From NCBI GenBank assembly GCA_016208305.1, contig JACQYI010000061.1:1-64000 (forward strand): a stretch of 64,000 bases of DNA, in the 5' to 3' direction. Within the stretch, counting starts at the first letter, position 1; every line of letters begins with the position of its first letter. The DNA comes from Oscillatoriophycideae cyanobacterium NC_groundwater_1537_Pr4_S-0.65um_50_18 (GTDB lineage: Bacteria > Cyanobacteriota > Cyanobacteriia > Elainellales > Elainellaceae). Below the pieces are notes generated by a model that was given only the letters and a program-made list of their open reading frames with translations, was not told the origin of the DNA and searched no databases. Shown piece after piece: positions 45,670 to 55,234 of this stretch. Position numbers and translations under genes: made by a program.

Positions 45670-46632
45670 ATGACTTCAATCTCTCCTGGTTCAGAAGAAA
45701 CGCTCATAGATTCATCCATTAAGTTTCAACCTGAGCGACTGATTAACCAAATCTTTCGCTGGGTGACGATCGTCATGGCGGTGAGCGTTGGTGTAATCCT
45801 GCTTTGGATTACGTACTCGCTGCTCCAAATTGCGCTGCCTGCGATCCAGGCGTTTGGCTTGGGGTTTCTCACCAACAGCACTTGGAACCCTGTTGAAGAG
45901 ATCTACGGCACCTTTCCCCAAATCTACGGCACCATCCTCAGCGCATTTCTAGCGCTGCTTTTTGCTGTGCCGCTGGGCGTTGGCGTTGCCGTTTTCTTGA
46001 CCGAAAACTTTTTGCCCCCCAAGGTTGTCACGCCGATCGCTTTCATTATGGAGCTATTGGCTGCGATCCCTAGCGTTGTCTATGGTCTATGGGGCATTTT
46101 CGTCTTTCTCCCAGCCATCAGACCGGCCTTGCAGGTGATTAACAAAGCCTTTGGCTGGATTCCCTTCTTCTCCACCGTTCCGGGCGGACGGCATCTCTTT
46201 GGTGCATCTCTGGTTCTAGCGATCATGATTTTGCCGACGATCGTGGCCATCTCTCGTGACACGATGACTTCTTTACCGCCTCAATTGCGTCAAGGCGCTT
46301 ATGGGCTGGGCGCAACGCGCTGGGAAACCATCACCCGTGTGTTGGTTCCGGCTGGGCTGTCAGGCATTATTGGCTCGGTCATGCTGGCGCTAGGACGGGC
46401 CGTGGGCGAAACAATGGCGCTGGCAATGCTGGTGGGCAATGCCAATAAGGCAAATATTTCCTGGTTTTCTCCGGCTTCGACGATCGCTTCATTGATTGCC
46501 AACCAGTTTGGTGAGGCCAGCGGTTTACAGAAATCTTCTCTGTTCTACGGGGCTTTAATCCTAATGATTTTGACGCTGTTGGTCAACATTCTGGCGCAAA
46601 TGATTGTGGGTCGCTTTCAGCAGGTTGAGTAA
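45670..46632 (+). CDS. pstC: Phosphate ABC transporter permease PstC
   Basis: 320 residues with six membrane helices. Characteristic segments: PVEEIYGTFPQIYGTILSAF, FALLFAVPLGVGVAVFLTEN-like core, FIMELLAAIPSVVYGLWGIF, TMTSLPPQLRQGAYGLGATR (EAA-like loop with AYGLGATRWETI) and LGRAVGETMALAMLVGNAN. PstC and PstA form the membrane channel of the high-affinity Pi transporter. It starts 72 bases after the cNMP gene and is followed after 36 bases by pstA. Confidence 0.95.
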   Translation: MTSISPGSEETLIDSSIKFQPERLINQIFRWVTIVMAVSVGVILLWITYSLLQIALPAIQAFGLGFLTNSTWNPVEEIYGTFPQIYGTILSAFLALLFAVPLGVGVAVFLTENFLPPKVVTPIAFIMELLAAIPSVVYGLWGIFVFLPAIRPALQVINKAFGWIPFFSTVPGGRHLFGASLVLAIMILPTIVAISRDTMTSLPPQLRQGAYGLGATRWETITRVLVPAGLSGIIGSVMLALGRAVGETMALAMLVGNANKANISWFSPASTIASLIANQFGEASGLQKSSLFYGALILMILTLLVNILAQMIVGRFQQVE

Positions 46633-46668
46633 CGCCCTGGCTAATTTTTGGCTAATTTCTGGTGAACT

Positions 46669-47550
46669 ATGGCTCATTCATCTTCTCAATCCGATCCTTT
46701 AGCAAATCAGTTTGCCGTTTCTTCAAAGCGAAAGCTGTTTGGCAATCTCATGACGGCGCTGGTGTTTGCCTGTGTGGTAATTGCGGCCATCCCCCTGCTT
46801 TCGATCTTGTTCATGGTGATTACAAAAGGTTTGGCAGGGCTGTCTCCTGCTGTTTTCACCGATCTGCCTCCGGCGGCAGGCGTCTCAGGGGGCGGCTTTC
46901 GCAACGCGATCATCGGCACCTTGCTCACCTGCTTAATTGGAGCGTTGGTCAGCGTTCCCTTTGGCGTTTTGACTGCTGTCTACACGATCGAATTTGGTCG
47001 CGGCAATAGGCTCTCTCAATTCGTTAGCTTTTGCACAAATATTCTCAGCGGTGTTCCCTCCATCATTGCAGGGCTATTTGCCTATGGTGTTGTGGTGCTG
47101 ACGACGGGGAGTTTCTCGGCGGTGGCAGGCGGCATTGCGCTGTCGGTGCTGATGCTGCCCATCATCATCCGCACGGCTGAGGAAGGGTTTAAGTCAATCC
47201 CGCGAGATACGCGGCTAGGGGCGGTGGGCATTGGTGCCACCAATTTTCAGAGCGTGACGCAGATCATTTTACCTGCGGCAATGCCGTTTATTGCGACAGG
47301 GGTAACGCTTGCCTTAGCTAGAGCGGCCGGAGAAACGGCTCCTCTGCTGTTTACGGCTTTGTTTAATCAGTACGATGCCAAAAGCATCTGGGAACCCACA
47401 GCCACACTGTCGGTTTTAATCTACAACTTTGCTATTTCTCCCTACAAGAATCAGCAAGCTTTGGCTTGGGTGGCTGCCCTGATTGTTGTGTGTTTGATCT
47501 TGGTGGTTAGCATCCTGGCTCGAATTGTTTCCCGTCGCAAGGTTTACTAA
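46669..47550 (+). CDS. pstA: Phosphate ABC transporter permease PstA
   Basis: 293 residues, six membrane helices. It shows FRNAIIGTLLTCLIGALVSV, GVLTAVYTIEFGRGNRLSQF, TNILSGVPSIIAGLFAYGVV, PRDTRLGAVGIGATNFQSVT (the cytoplasmic coupling loop) and LALARAAGETAPLLFTALFN. It pairs with PstC as the transmembrane part of the Pst system. An N-terminal soluble segment of about 25 residues precedes the first helix. The stop is 11 bases before pstB, so the genes are tightly coupled. Confidence 0.95.
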   Translation: MAHSSSQSDPLANQFAVSSKRKLFGNLMTALVFACVVIAAIPLLSILFMVITKGLAGLSPAVFTDLPPAAGVSGGGFRNAIIGTLLTCLIGALVSVPFGVLTAVYTIEFGRGNRLSQFVSFCTNILSGVPSIIAGLFAYGVVVLTTGSFSAVAGGIALSVLMLPIIIRTAEEGFKSIPRDTRLGAVGIGATNFQSVTQIILPAAMPFIATGVTLALARAAGETAPLLFTALFNQYDAKSIWEPTATLSVLIYNFAISPYKNQQALAWVAALIVVCLILVVSILARIVSRRKVY

Positions 47551-47561
47551 GGTTTTGACAT

Positions 47562-48386
47562 ATGAATCCCTCAACTCGGCCAAGTTCTACAAGCGATACG
47601 TTGACCAACGACAATATTGTCATCCGGACGGAAAACGTTTCAATTTTCTATGGTGCTTTTCAGGCAGTGCGGAACGTTTTCCTAGATGTGCCTAAACATA
47701 ATGTGGTGGCTTTAATCGGCCCTTCTGGCTGCGGCAAGAGTACGCTGCTCCGCTGCTACAACCGTTTGAATGATTTGATTCCGGGAGCTAGGGTCGAGGG
47801 CAAAATTTCCTATCAGGGTGTTGACCTGTATGACCCCAAGATTGACCCCGTAGAAGTGCGGCGGCGGATTGGCATGGTGTTTCAGAAGGCAAACCCTTTC
47901 CCCAAGTCTATCTACGAGAATGTGGCTTTTGGGGCGCGGATTAACGGCTTTAAGGGCAACATGGATGAATTGGTGGAGCGATCGCTCCGGGGTGCGGCAC
48001 TGTGGGACGAGGTCAAAGACAAGCTGAAGGAAAGCGGTCTGTCGCTTTCGGGCGGACAGCAACAGCGGTTGTGCATTGCCCGGACGATCGCCATTGAGCC
48101 AGAAGTGATTCTGATGGACGAACCCTGCTCGGCGCTTGACCCGATCTCGACCCTGCGGGTTGAAGACCTGATGCATGAGCTAAAGAAGCGGTTCACCATC
48201 ATCATCGTGACCCACAACATGCAACAGGCTTCTCGTGTAGCGGACATGACGGCATTCTTTAATGCTGAAGCCACCGAAGGCGGGAGCCGTTTTGGTTATC
48301 TGGTGGAATATGACAAAACTTACAATATTTTCAACTCGCCTAAGCAGCAAGCGACTCAAGATTATGTGAGCGGTCGTTTCGGCTAA
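47562..48386 (+). CDS. pstB: Phosphate ABC transporter ATP-binding protein PstB
   Basis: 274 residues. Walker A is [20 protein letters not shown], the signature is [16 protein letters not shown], and Walker B is [20 protein letters not shown]. The PstB-specific segments [20 protein letters not shown] and [19 protein letters not shown] are present. It energises the transporter together with PstA/C. The last gene of the cluster; it is followed by an A/T-rich hairpin (48412-48449). Only one pstB is present, whereas some cyanobacteria have two. Confidence 0.97.
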   Translation: MNPSTRPSSTSDTLTNDNIVIRTENVSIFYGAFQAVRNVFLDVPKHNVVALIGPSGCGKSTLLRCYNRLNDLIPGARVEGKISYQGVDLYDPKIDPVEVRRRIGMVFQKANPFPKSIYENVAFGARINGFKGNMDELVERSLRGAALWDEVKDKLKESGLSLSGGQQQRLCIARTIAIEPEVILMDEPCSALDPISTLRVEDLMHELKKRFTIIIVTHNMQQASRVADMTAFFNAEATEGGSRFGYLVEYDKTYNIFNSPKQQATQDYVSGRFG

Positions 48387-48411
48387 GGATCGCACACCTA
48401 ACCAAACCGAA

Positions 48412-48449
48412 TATTTATTGGGCGTGCTGCACGGTATTCCCAATAAATA
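48412..48449. terminator. Hairpin downstream of pstB
   Basis: TATTTATTGGG (48412-48422) pairs perfectly with CCCAATAAATA (48439-48449) across 16 bases. There is no T-run, so it may stabilise the mRNA end rather than terminate. It lies 25 bases after the pstB stop codon. Confidence 0.5.
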
Positions 48450-48626
48450 CTCCAGGTTAATTAATGGGTGATCCCAAGCTATGTGTCGTTACGAGGTGTA
48501 GCCAAAAGATAAGGCAGTGAATGCCAGCCTGAAATAATCTCGGCGCGATCGCCTTAGACCTGCCAAAATGCCCTACACCTGCCAAAATTGAGAGGTAAAG
48601 TTTTATAAACTCCTTTAATTGCGGCA

Positions 48627-49538
48627 ATGACATCAGCGATTCCCTCTTCCCTTCATACCCTCGTTACCCCTCAAAGCTGGAGGTGGCGGGGGTTTTCTAT
48701 TCGCTATCAGGCACAGGGAGAAGCGGGAGCTGCCGTGGTCTTGATCCACGGGTTTGGCGCATCTTGGGGACACTGGCGCAAAAATATTCCGGCCTTGTCA
48801 GAGCATTTTCGGGTTTATGCGATCGATCTGATTGGCTTTGGCGGTTCCGATAAGCCCAGCCCTACCGAGATCGCCTACACCTTTGAGACTTGGGGCGCAC
48901 AAATTGCTGATTTTTGCCGCGAGGTCGTAGGAACGCCTGCGTTTTTGGTGGGAAATTCGATTGGGGCGATCGTGGCCATGCAGGCTGCTGTTGATGCTCC
49001 TGAGAGCGTTCGCGGGGTCGCCTTGCTCAATTGTTCGCTGCGCCTGCTGCACGATCGCCGGAGAGGCGCTTTGCCCTGGTATCGCAGTCTAGGCACGCCC
49101 ATTTTGCAAAATCTGCTGGCACAGCGCTGGCTGGGGCATGGGTTCTTTCGCCTCTTGGCCAACCCTAAAACCGTGCGCAAAATTTTGCTGCAAGCCTACG
49201 GACGCGACGAAGCCGTCACGGATGAGCTAGTAGCGCTACTGATGGCTCCAGCCGCCGATAGGGGGGCAGCAGATGTGTTTCTGGCCTTCACGCGCTACTC
49301 TCAAGGCCCCTTGCCCGAAGACTTGTTGGCGGTGCTGCCCTGTCCGGCGCTGATGCTCTGGGGAACTGCCGATCCTTGGGAGCCGATCGCCCAAGGTAAG
49401 GAACTGGGCAAGTTTCCCTGTGTGCAGCAGTTTATTCCGCTAGAGGGCATCGGGCATTGCCCTCAAGACGAAGCCCCAGAGTTGGTCAACCCGATTTTGC
49501 AGGACTGGATGGCAAAACTAGATGCAGAAACGGCTTGA
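48627..49538 (+). CDS. Alpha/beta-hydrolase
   Basis: 303 residues. It shows VVLIHGFGASWGHWRKNIPA (oxyanion HG), FRVYAIDLIGFGGSDKP, FLVGNSIGAIVAMQAA (nucleophile Ser in GNSIG), LMLWGTADPWEPIAQGKELG with the catalytic Asp, and GIGHCPQDEAPELV with the catalytic His. A lid-like region lies around residues 150-225. This is typical of cyanobacterial and plastid hydrolases whose substrates are mostly unknown (pheophytin-like esters are one possibility). It follows the pst cluster on the same strand after 240 bases, so it is likely independent. Confidence 0.88.
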   Translation: MTSAIPSSLHTLVTPQSWRWRGFSIRYQAQGEAGAAVVLIHGFGASWGHWRKNIPALSEHFRVYAIDLIGFGGSDKPSPTEIAYTFETWGAQIADFCREVVGTPAFLVGNSIGAIVAMQAAVDAPESVRGVALLNCSLRLLHDRRRGALPWYRSLGTPILQNLLAQRWLGHGFFRLLANPKTVRKILLQAYGRDEAVTDELVALLMAPAADRGAADVFLAFTRYSQGPLPEDLLAVLPCPALMLWGTADPWEPIAQGKELGKFPCVQQFIPLEGIGHCPQDEAPELVNPILQDWMAKLDAETA

Positions 49539-49563
49539 AGCCAGCTAGATGACCTATAGGGGA

Positions 49564-50340
49564 CTACATGCCCATGATTTCGTATCCGGCATCAACGTAG
49601 AGAATCTGCCCGGTAATGCCGCTAGAGAGGTCGCTACAGAGAAATGCTGCGGCATTGCCTACCTCTGTCTGGGTTACGGTGCGCTTGAGAGGGGCGATCG
49701 CCTCAACATGATGAATCATATCTAAGATGCCGCCCACAGCCGAGGAGGCCAGGGTGCGGATGGGGCCAGCTGAAATACCGTTGACCCGGACATTTTGTGC
49801 TCCGAGTTCGGCTGCAAGATAGCGCACATTCATTTCTAGCGCCGCCTTGGCAATGCCCATCGTGTTGTAGTTAGGAATCACCCGTGCGCCACCCAGATAA
49901 GTTAGTGTTACAATGCTGCCACCCGCTGTCATTAAGGGCTTGGCCGCTCGGCTGAGGCTCACGAGAGAGTAGGCGCTAATCTCGATCGCCTGGGCGAAGT
50001 CTTTAGCCGTTACGCTGCTAAAGTCACCACTCAGCGATTCTTTGCTGGCAAATGCGAGGCAGTGAATCAGGATATCGAGCTGACCCCATTTTTCGGCAAC
50101 TGTTTTGAATGTGGCTTCAACTTGAGGCTCGTCTTGAACATTGCAAGGGAGAAACAGCGATGGCTGAAGCGGCTCCACGAGTTCTGCAACCTTTTTCTCA
50201 AATCGCCCCTTATCATCAGGCAGGTAGGTGACTCCAATGTTGGCTCCAGCCGCATGGAGCTGTTGCGCAATCCCCCAGGCGATCGATCGGTTGTTGGCAA
50301 TTCCAGTTACGAGGGCGTTTTTTCCGGTCAGGTTCAACAT
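49564..50340 (-). CDS. fabI: Enoyl-ACP reductase (NADH) FabI
   Basis: 258 residues from ATG 50340. A longer frame to 50433 adds a Cys/Tyr-rich stretch not belonging to the fold. The N-terminal MLNLTGKNALVTGIANNRSI with the SIAWG FabI variant of the Rossmann glycine motif, ILIHCLAFASKESLSGDFSS, and the catalytic Y-x6-K in YNTMGIAKAALEMNVRYLAA are diagnostic. FabI makes the last reduction in each fatty-acid elongation round. It is divergent from ntcA across a 521-base gap. Confidence 0.96.
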   Translation of the reverse strand: MLNLTGKNALVTGIANNRSIAWGIAQQLHAAGANIGVTYLPDDKGRFEKKVAELVEPLQPSLFLPCNVQDEPQVEATFKTVAEKWGQLDILIHCLAFASKESLSGDFSSVTAKDFAQAIEISAYSLVSLSRAAKPLMTAGGSIVTLTYLGGARVIPNYNTMGIAKAALEMNVRYLAAELGAQNVRVNGISAGPIRTLASSAVGGILDMIHHVEAIAPLKRTVTQTEVGNAAAFLCSDLSSGITGQILYVDAGYEIMGM

Positions 50341-50550
50341 GGTGTTCTGCTCATAAGCGTTAGCGCAATTAGGAGAATACTGAAAAATGGGTGCATAGGG
50401 ATAGGGGGAACAACCGAAATTGCGATGCTTCACTTTAAAGCAAGAGGTGTTAATCAGATGAAGAATTGATGAAGCTTTTGCTCTGAATACGGCTTAAATA
50501 GTAAAGCCTTGAACAAAGATCACCCGATCGCAGGAAGTCAGGAAAGAGAG

Positions 50551-50566
50551 TGTAGCCCATACTACA
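50551..50566. promoter_or_regulatory. NtcA-binding site upstream of ntcA
   Basis: TGTA, eight bases, TACA occurs at 50551-50566 (GTA-N8-TAC at 50552-50565). On the plus strand it is followed 18-24 bases later by possible TAN3T -10 boxes. Spacing fits a class II NtcA-activated promoter. It is about 300 bases before the ntcA start and suggests positive autoregulation, as known for ntcA in other cyanobacteria. The rest of 50341-50861 has no gene. Confidence 0.65.
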
Positions 50567-50861
50567 AAAAAATATCGTGAAGTTAAGTTTATTGTTTTAA
50601 AGTCAGAGCTTTATCACAGATGATGAATCACAGTAAGATTAAGCTCAATCAAGATTAAACTCATTGAGTTTCGTTTAGTTGAAATAAGAATTGCAGTAGC
50701 GTTCTGATAGTTGGGCTAACCGTAAGGAACTCAGAGAAGGAATGTTTCCTGAGGCAAATGTTTTCCAAGACAAGTGTTTCCTGGGACAGCAGAGGGGCAA
50801 AGCTCTCGCAAACTCGATCAGGCTCCAAAATATCTAAAAGGCATAGGCTGGGAATAGAGGT

Positions 50862-51533
50862 ATGGTAGTGGCACAGGATAGACCATTAGCAAATGTGTTT
50901 CGGCAAATCAGTGGTAGTGCCTTTCCACCTGTCGTCGAGACCTATGAGCGGGGCAAGACGATATTTTTCCCAGGCGACCCAGCAGAGCGAGTTTACTTTT
51001 TGCTCAAGGGAGCCGTCAAGCTTTCAAGAGTTTATGAGGCCGGAGAAGAGATTACTGTAGCGCTGTTGAGAGAAAACAGCGTTTTTGGTGTCCTCTCTCT
51101 GATTACGGGACAACGAGCCGATCGCTTCTACCATGCAGTCGCGTTTACCGCGGCCGATCTGCTCTCTATCCCAATCGAACAGGTTGAAAAAGCGCTCAAA
51201 GACAATCCAGAACTTTCGATGCTGATGCTCCAGGGGCTTTCCTCTCGCATTTTGCAAACGGAGATGATGATCGAAACTCTGGCTCATCGAGACATGGGTT
51301 CACGCTTGGTAAGTTTCTTGCTGATTCTCTGCCGCGACTTTGGCGTGCCTACGGTAGATGGCATCACGATTGATCTGAAGCTGTCCCATCAGGCCATTGC
51401 TGAGGCGATCGGCTCAACCCGAGTGACGGTGACGCGCTTGCTGGGCGACTTGCGCCAAGACAACATGATCTCGATTCACAAGAAAAAAATTACGGTTCAC
51501 AACCCCGTTACGTTAAGTCAGCAGTTCACCTAA
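50862..51533 (+). CDS. ntcA: Global nitrogen regulator NtcA
   Basis: 223 residues, Crp/Fnr family. The cyanobacterial NtcA sequence is recognisable: [60 protein letters not shown], and a C-terminal helix-turn-helix [20 protein letters not shown]. NtcA binds 2-oxoglutarate and, with PipX, activates nitrogen-assimilation genes when nitrogen is scarce. The length (222-225) and HTH match. It carries its own putative NtcA box and converges on prfC across a hairpin at 51626-51670. Confidence 0.97.
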   Translation: MVVAQDRPLANVFRQISGSAFPPVVETYERGKTIFFPGDPAERVYFLLKGAVKLSRVYEAGEEITVALLRENSVFGVLSLITGQRADRFYHAVAFTAADLLSIPIEQVEKALKDNPELSMLMLQGLSSRILQTEMMIETLAHRDMGSRLVSFLLILCRDFGVPTVDGITIDLKLSHQAIAEAIGSTRVTVTRLLGDLRQDNMISIHKKKITVHNPVTLSQQFT

Positions 51534-51625
51534 GGGGTTGTTGCTCCTCTCCTAATTTTGGGAGAAGGGGTTGGGGAATGAGGGTGGATGGAAAGTCGCA
51601 CATTGCATAAATTAAAGATTACGTA

Positions 51626-51670
51626 AATTAGAATAGGGTGCCCTACAAAGCGCGGCAGCCTATTCTAATT
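51626..51670. terminator. 17-bp hairpin between convergent ntcA and prfC
   Basis: AATTAGAATAGGGTGCC (51626-51642) pairs with GGCAGCCTATTCTAATT (51654-51670) with one internal G/G mismatch and an 11-base loop. It lies between the two stop codons and can work in both directions. Confidence 0.75.
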
Positions 51671-51684
51671 AGGCTCAATGCAGG

Positions 51685-53313
51685 CTAGATAGACTCAGGC
51701 TCTTGGCCAGAGATCACAGGCGCACTCGTCTTGAGCTGAAGCTCTGGATGCTCGCCCTCCACCTGCCGACAGTTCCACTCATTGCGGAACAGCAGCACCG
51801 GACGCCCCCAGCTATCTTTGGCCGTTGTGGTATTAAACAGGCGACCCACCTTTTGCAAAGCCTCCCAACCGCCACCGACCCAGCGCGCCACGCTATAGGG
51901 CAGCGGATCGAGCAGCGTTTCGACGCCATATTCATTCAGCAACCGAAACTGCACCACCTCAAACTGGAGCTGGCCGACTGCCGCCAGAATGGGATCGCGC
52001 TTGGCTTCATCGGCTGAATACATAATCTGTACGGCTCCCTCTTCTCGCAGCTCGCTCACGCCCTTGCGAAACTGCTTGAACTTGGAAGGATTCGGATTTT
52101 TGAGAAAGGCAAAGATCTCTGGCGAAAACATGGGAATACCGTCAAACTCTAGCCGTTTGCCGTTATAGATGGTGTCCCCGATCGCAAAGACTCCCGGATT
52201 GTTCAACCCGATGACATCGCCCGGATAGGCTTCCGAGAGCGATTCACGGTCTTGCCCAAACAGCTTTTGCGGATGGGACAAGCGCACAGTTTTGCCCGAT
52301 CGCGCATGATTGACTACCATATCTTTCTCAAATTTACCTGAGCAGACGCGGATAAAGGCGATGCGATCGCGATGCTTGGGATCCATATTGGCTTGCAGCT
52401 TAAACACAAAGCCAGAAAACTCTGGATGAGTTGGCTCGATTTCGCCTAGGGTGCTCCGCCGCGAACCGGGTTTCAGCGCATAGTCGAGAAACGAGTTGAG
52501 GAAAGGCTCCACGCCAAAGTTGGTCATGGCGCTACCAAAGAACACGGGGGTCATTTTGCCTTGATGCACCAGCTCAGCATCAAATTCATCGCAGACCCCG
52601 TCTAGCAGCTCCAAATCTTCCTTCAGCTTGTAATAGAGGTCTTGCTCTAGCAAATCCTCTATTCGGGGATCGCCCAAATCTACGACCGTGTCGATCGCCT
52701 CTCGACTGCCGTGAGCGCTGCGCTCGAAGAGATGAATCTGCTGCGTGCGCCGATCGAAGACGCCTTTGAAGCGATCGCCCATGCCAATCGGCCAGTTGAC
52801 CGCATAGGTTTTCAGGTCTAGCTCCTTTTCAATCTCGTCCATCAGATCAAAGGGATCTCGTCCGGGGCGATCGAGCTTGTTGAAAAAAGTAAAGATAGGA
52901 ATGCCGCGCATCCGGCAAACCTCAAACAGCTTACGGGTTTGTGGCTCCAGACCCTTGGCCGCATCCTCTAGCATCACCGCATTGTCAGCAGCGGCCAGGG
53001 TGCGGTAGGTGTCTTCACTAAAGTCTTGGTGTCCGGGGGTGTCTAGCAGGTTGATCCAGTAGCCATCGTACTGAAATTGCAGCACGGTCGAGGTAATGGA
53101 GATGCCGCGCTGTTGCTCCATTGCCATCCAGTCTGAAGTGACATGCCGCTGTGCCCGCCGCGCTTTCACGGCTCCTGCTTCATGAATGGCACCCCCATAC
53201 AGCAGCAGCTTTTCCGTCAGCGTGGTTTTTCCGGCATCGGGGTGAGAAATAATGGCAAAATTGCGCCGTTTCTCAACTGCGATCGCCAAATCTTCCTGGA
53301 GTTCTATAGACAT
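51685..53313 (-). CDS. prfC: Peptide chain release factor 3
   Basis: 542 residues. RF3 is a translational GTPase that recycles RF1/RF2. G1 is [17 protein letters not shown]2 is [14 protein letters not shown]3 is [14 protein letters not shown], and G4 is [11 protein letters not shown]. The C-terminal domains contain [20 protein letters not shown] and [15 protein letters not shown]. The insertion [20 protein letters not shown] is RF3-typical and not seen in EF-G. It is convergent with ntcA and about 190 bases from the divergent aldolase gene. Confidence 0.96.
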   Translation of the reverse strand: MSIELQEDLAIAVEKRRNFAIISHPDAGKTTLTEKLLLYGGAIHEAGAVKARRAQRHVTSDWMAMEQQRGISITSTVLQFQYDGYWINLLDTPGHQDFSEDTYRTLAAADNAVMLEDAAKGLEPQTRKLFEVCRMRGIPIFTFFNKLDRPGRDPFDLMDEIEKELDLKTYAVNWPIGMGDRFKGVFDRRTQQIHLFERSAHGSREAIDTVVDLGDPRIEDLLEQDLYYKLKEDLELLDGVCDEFDAELVHQGKMTPVFFGSAMTNFGVEPFLNSFLDYALKPGSRRSTLGEIEPTHPEFSGFVFKLQANMDPKHRDRIAFIRVCSGKFEKDMVVNHARSGKTVRLSHPQKLFGQDRESLSEAYPGDVIGLNNPGVFAIGDTIYNGKRLEFDGIPMFSPEIFAFLKNPNPSKFKQFRKGVSELREEGAVQIMYSADEAKRDPILAAVGQLQFEVVQFRLLNEYGVETLLDPLPYSVARWVGGGWEALQKVGRLFNTTTAKDSWGRPVLLFRNEWNCRQVEGEHPELQLKTSAPVISGQEPESI

Positions 53314-53506
53314 GCTTAAAAAATTTTGATTCTAGTTTCTCATTATAGGAATTATAGGTAGGATGCTGTTAAGCAGCAGCATTTGAACGGCAGTCAATCC
53401 CTCGGAAATATCCACATCACCTGATTCTAGAAGCTTCACGCCAAGCAAATGTGAAGCAAAAAGTTGGCCAGAAAGTCACGTACTCACCACGCTAAGGAGA
53501 TATTTT

Positions 53507-54526
53507 GTGGACGCAAACGAGCTTAAGGCGACTGCAAAAGCAATGATCGCTCAAGGGAAAGGAATTTTGGCGGCGGATGAAAGCTTTGGCACCGCCAATA
53601 AAAGGTTTCAAAAGTTGGGGATTCCGACCACGGAAGAAATGCGGCGAGCCTATCGAGAAATGCTGTTCACGGCACCCGGCATTAACCAATTTTTCAGCGG
53701 CGTGATTTTGTTTGATGAAACGATCCGGCAATCGACAAAATCAGGGATTCCCTTTCCTCAGCTCTTGACCGATGCCGGAATTCTGCCAGGGATCAAGCTC
53801 GATGAAGGCGCTAAGCCTTTAGCCAAGTCGCCGCATGAGCTGGTGACGGAAGGGCTGGATGGACTGCGTGATCGCATTTCTGAGTACTACAAGCTAGGGG
53901 CGCGGTTTGCCAAGTGGCGAGCGGTGATTACTATTGGTTCAGAAATTCCTTCTCGGCGCTGTATCGAAGCCAATGCCCATGCTCTGGCTCGGTATGCGGC
54001 GCTGTGCCAAGAGGGGGGACTGGTGCCGATCGTGGAACCAGAAGTGTTGATGGATGGCGATCACACGCTAGAGCACAGTTTTGAGGTGCATCAGGAAGTC
54101 CTGAATGCGGTATTTGATCAGCTTTATCGGGCTGGCATTGAACTCGATCAGATGATCCTCAAGCCCAGTATGGCGATCTCTGGCATCGACTGTGCTGAGC
54201 AGGCCGATGTTGAAGCCGTTGCTAGAGCAACCGTGAAGTGCCTGCTGGATGCTGTCCCGGCATCAGTTCCAGGCTGTGCGTTCCTATCTGGTGGGCAGGG
54301 TGACGCCACGGCAACCGCTCACCTCAACGCCATGAATCAGCTTTTTGCCGGACAGCTACCTTGGGCGCTGACTTTTTCCTATGGTCGGGCACTCCAGCAG
54401 GCGGCAATGCAGACCTGGATGGGAGAGGATGCCAACGTTCCGGCTGCCCAAAAAGCGCTTTATCACCGGGCACAGTGCAATAGCGCGGCTGCGTTGGGCA
54501 AGTATGACAGCAGCATGGACAGGTAG
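53507..54526 (+). CDS. Class I fructose-bisphosphate aldolase
   Basis: 339 residues from GTG 53507, which has AAGGAGA eight bases upstream. The start LKATAKAMIAQGKGILAADE, GINQFFSGVILFDETIRQST, LGARFAKWRAVITIG and the Schiff-base Lys near residue 219 in MILKPSMAISG are diagnostic of the eukaryotic-type class I enzyme. The terminal FSYGRALQQAAMQTWMGED matches the C-terminal loop. It cleaves fructose-1,6-bisphosphate without metal. Cyanobacteria usually also have a class II enzyme (FbaA), not in the window. It ends before a perfect hairpin. Confidence 0.95.
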   Translation: MDANELKATAKAMIAQGKGILAADESFGTANKRFQKLGIPTTEEMRRAYREMLFTAPGINQFFSGVILFDETIRQSTKSGIPFPQLLTDAGILPGIKLDEGAKPLAKSPHELVTEGLDGLRDRISEYYKLGARFAKWRAVITIGSEIPSRRCIEANAHALARYAALCQEGGLVPIVEPEVLMDGDHTLEHSFEVHQEVLNAVFDQLYRAGIELDQMILKPSMAISGIDCAEQADVEAVARATVKCLLDAVPASVPGCAFLSGGQGDATATAHLNAMNQLFAGQLPWALTFSYGRALQQAAMQTWMGEDANVPAAQKALYHRAQCNSAAALGKYDSSMDR

Positions 54527-54533
54527 ACTTTTG

Positions 54534-54581
54534 AAATTAGGCTGGGTTTTGTGGCGTGCGCCACAAAACCCAGCCTAATTT
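54534..54581. terminator. Perfect 23-bp hairpin (GGGTTTTGTGGCG family)
   Basis: Arms 54534-54556 and 54559-54581 are exact complements around a TG centre; the core is GGGTTTTGTGGCG and its complement. It lies between the convergent aldolase and FMN-reductase genes. The same core occurs at 57083-57121 and, degenerate, at 36455-36495. Confidence 0.8.
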
Positions 54582-54595
54582 TCGATCGCCTGAGG

Positions 54596-55177
54596 CTAGG
54601 CGTTGAGCTTTGACAGAATAGTAGTCACTCTTTTCCCCAAATGTTCCACAGATGCCTGCTGTTTGGCATCCTTTAGGCTGCCGTCCAGATCGAACGCCTC
54701 ATAAGCCTTGGGAATTGCCACCTGATCGGGCAGCACCAGAATCCTAATATTTCCCAACAGCATTCGCAGCGGCACTAGCCCCCGCAACCCGCCGAGCGCT
54801 CCCGGTGAAGCACTCATGATGGCAGCTACTTTATCGACAAATGCCGCCAGTCCTGGCTCGTTGGGTTCTGAACGAGAAGCCCAATCGATCGCGTTTTTTA
54901 AAACAGGCGTGATCGAGCTGTTGTATTCCGGCGAAGCGATCAGCAGCCCGTCATGGGCTTTGAGCAATCGCTTAAACTCGCGCGCATTTTCGGGCATCCC
55001 CGTTGCAGCCTCCAAATCTTCGTCAAATAGAGGCATGGGTAAATCTCGCAGATCCACATAAGTGACCTTAGCACCTGCGGCTCTGGCTCCAGAGGCAGCT
55101 ACCTGAACCAATTTTTTGTTGTAGGAGTCGGTGCGAGTGCTGCCTGCAAAGGCAAGAATCTGGGGGGTATAAGTCAT
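54596..55177 (-). CDS. NADPH-dependent FMN reductase family protein
   Basis: 193 residues from ATG 55177; an in-frame TTG five codons earlier is possible. Flavodoxin-like fold: ILAFAGSTRTDSYNKKLVQV with the FMN phosphate loop GSTRxxSxN, DGLLIASPEYNSSITPVLKN, and SPGALGGLRGLVPLRMLLGN. Members (SsuE/ArsH/azobenzene reductase-like) reduce FMN, quinones or chromate. The exact role is unknown. It is convergent with the aldolase gene, and is followed on its upstream side by the transglutaminase gene in the same orientation with a 57-base gap, so co-transcription is possible. Confidence 0.88.
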   Translation of the reverse strand: MTYTPQILAFAGSTRTDSYNKKLVQVAASGARAAGAKVTYVDLRDLPMPLFDEDLEAATGMPENAREFKRLLKAHDGLLIASPEYNSSITPVLKNAIDWASRSEPNEPGLAAFVDKVAAIMSASPGALGGLRGLVPLRMLLGNIRILVLPDQVAIPKAYEAFDLDGSLKDAKQQASVEHLGKRVTTILSKLNA

Positions 55178-55234
55178 AGGCGGGTCGGACAAGGGGAACG
55201 TGCAGGGCTAGGATGTGAGACAAAGACAACGATA

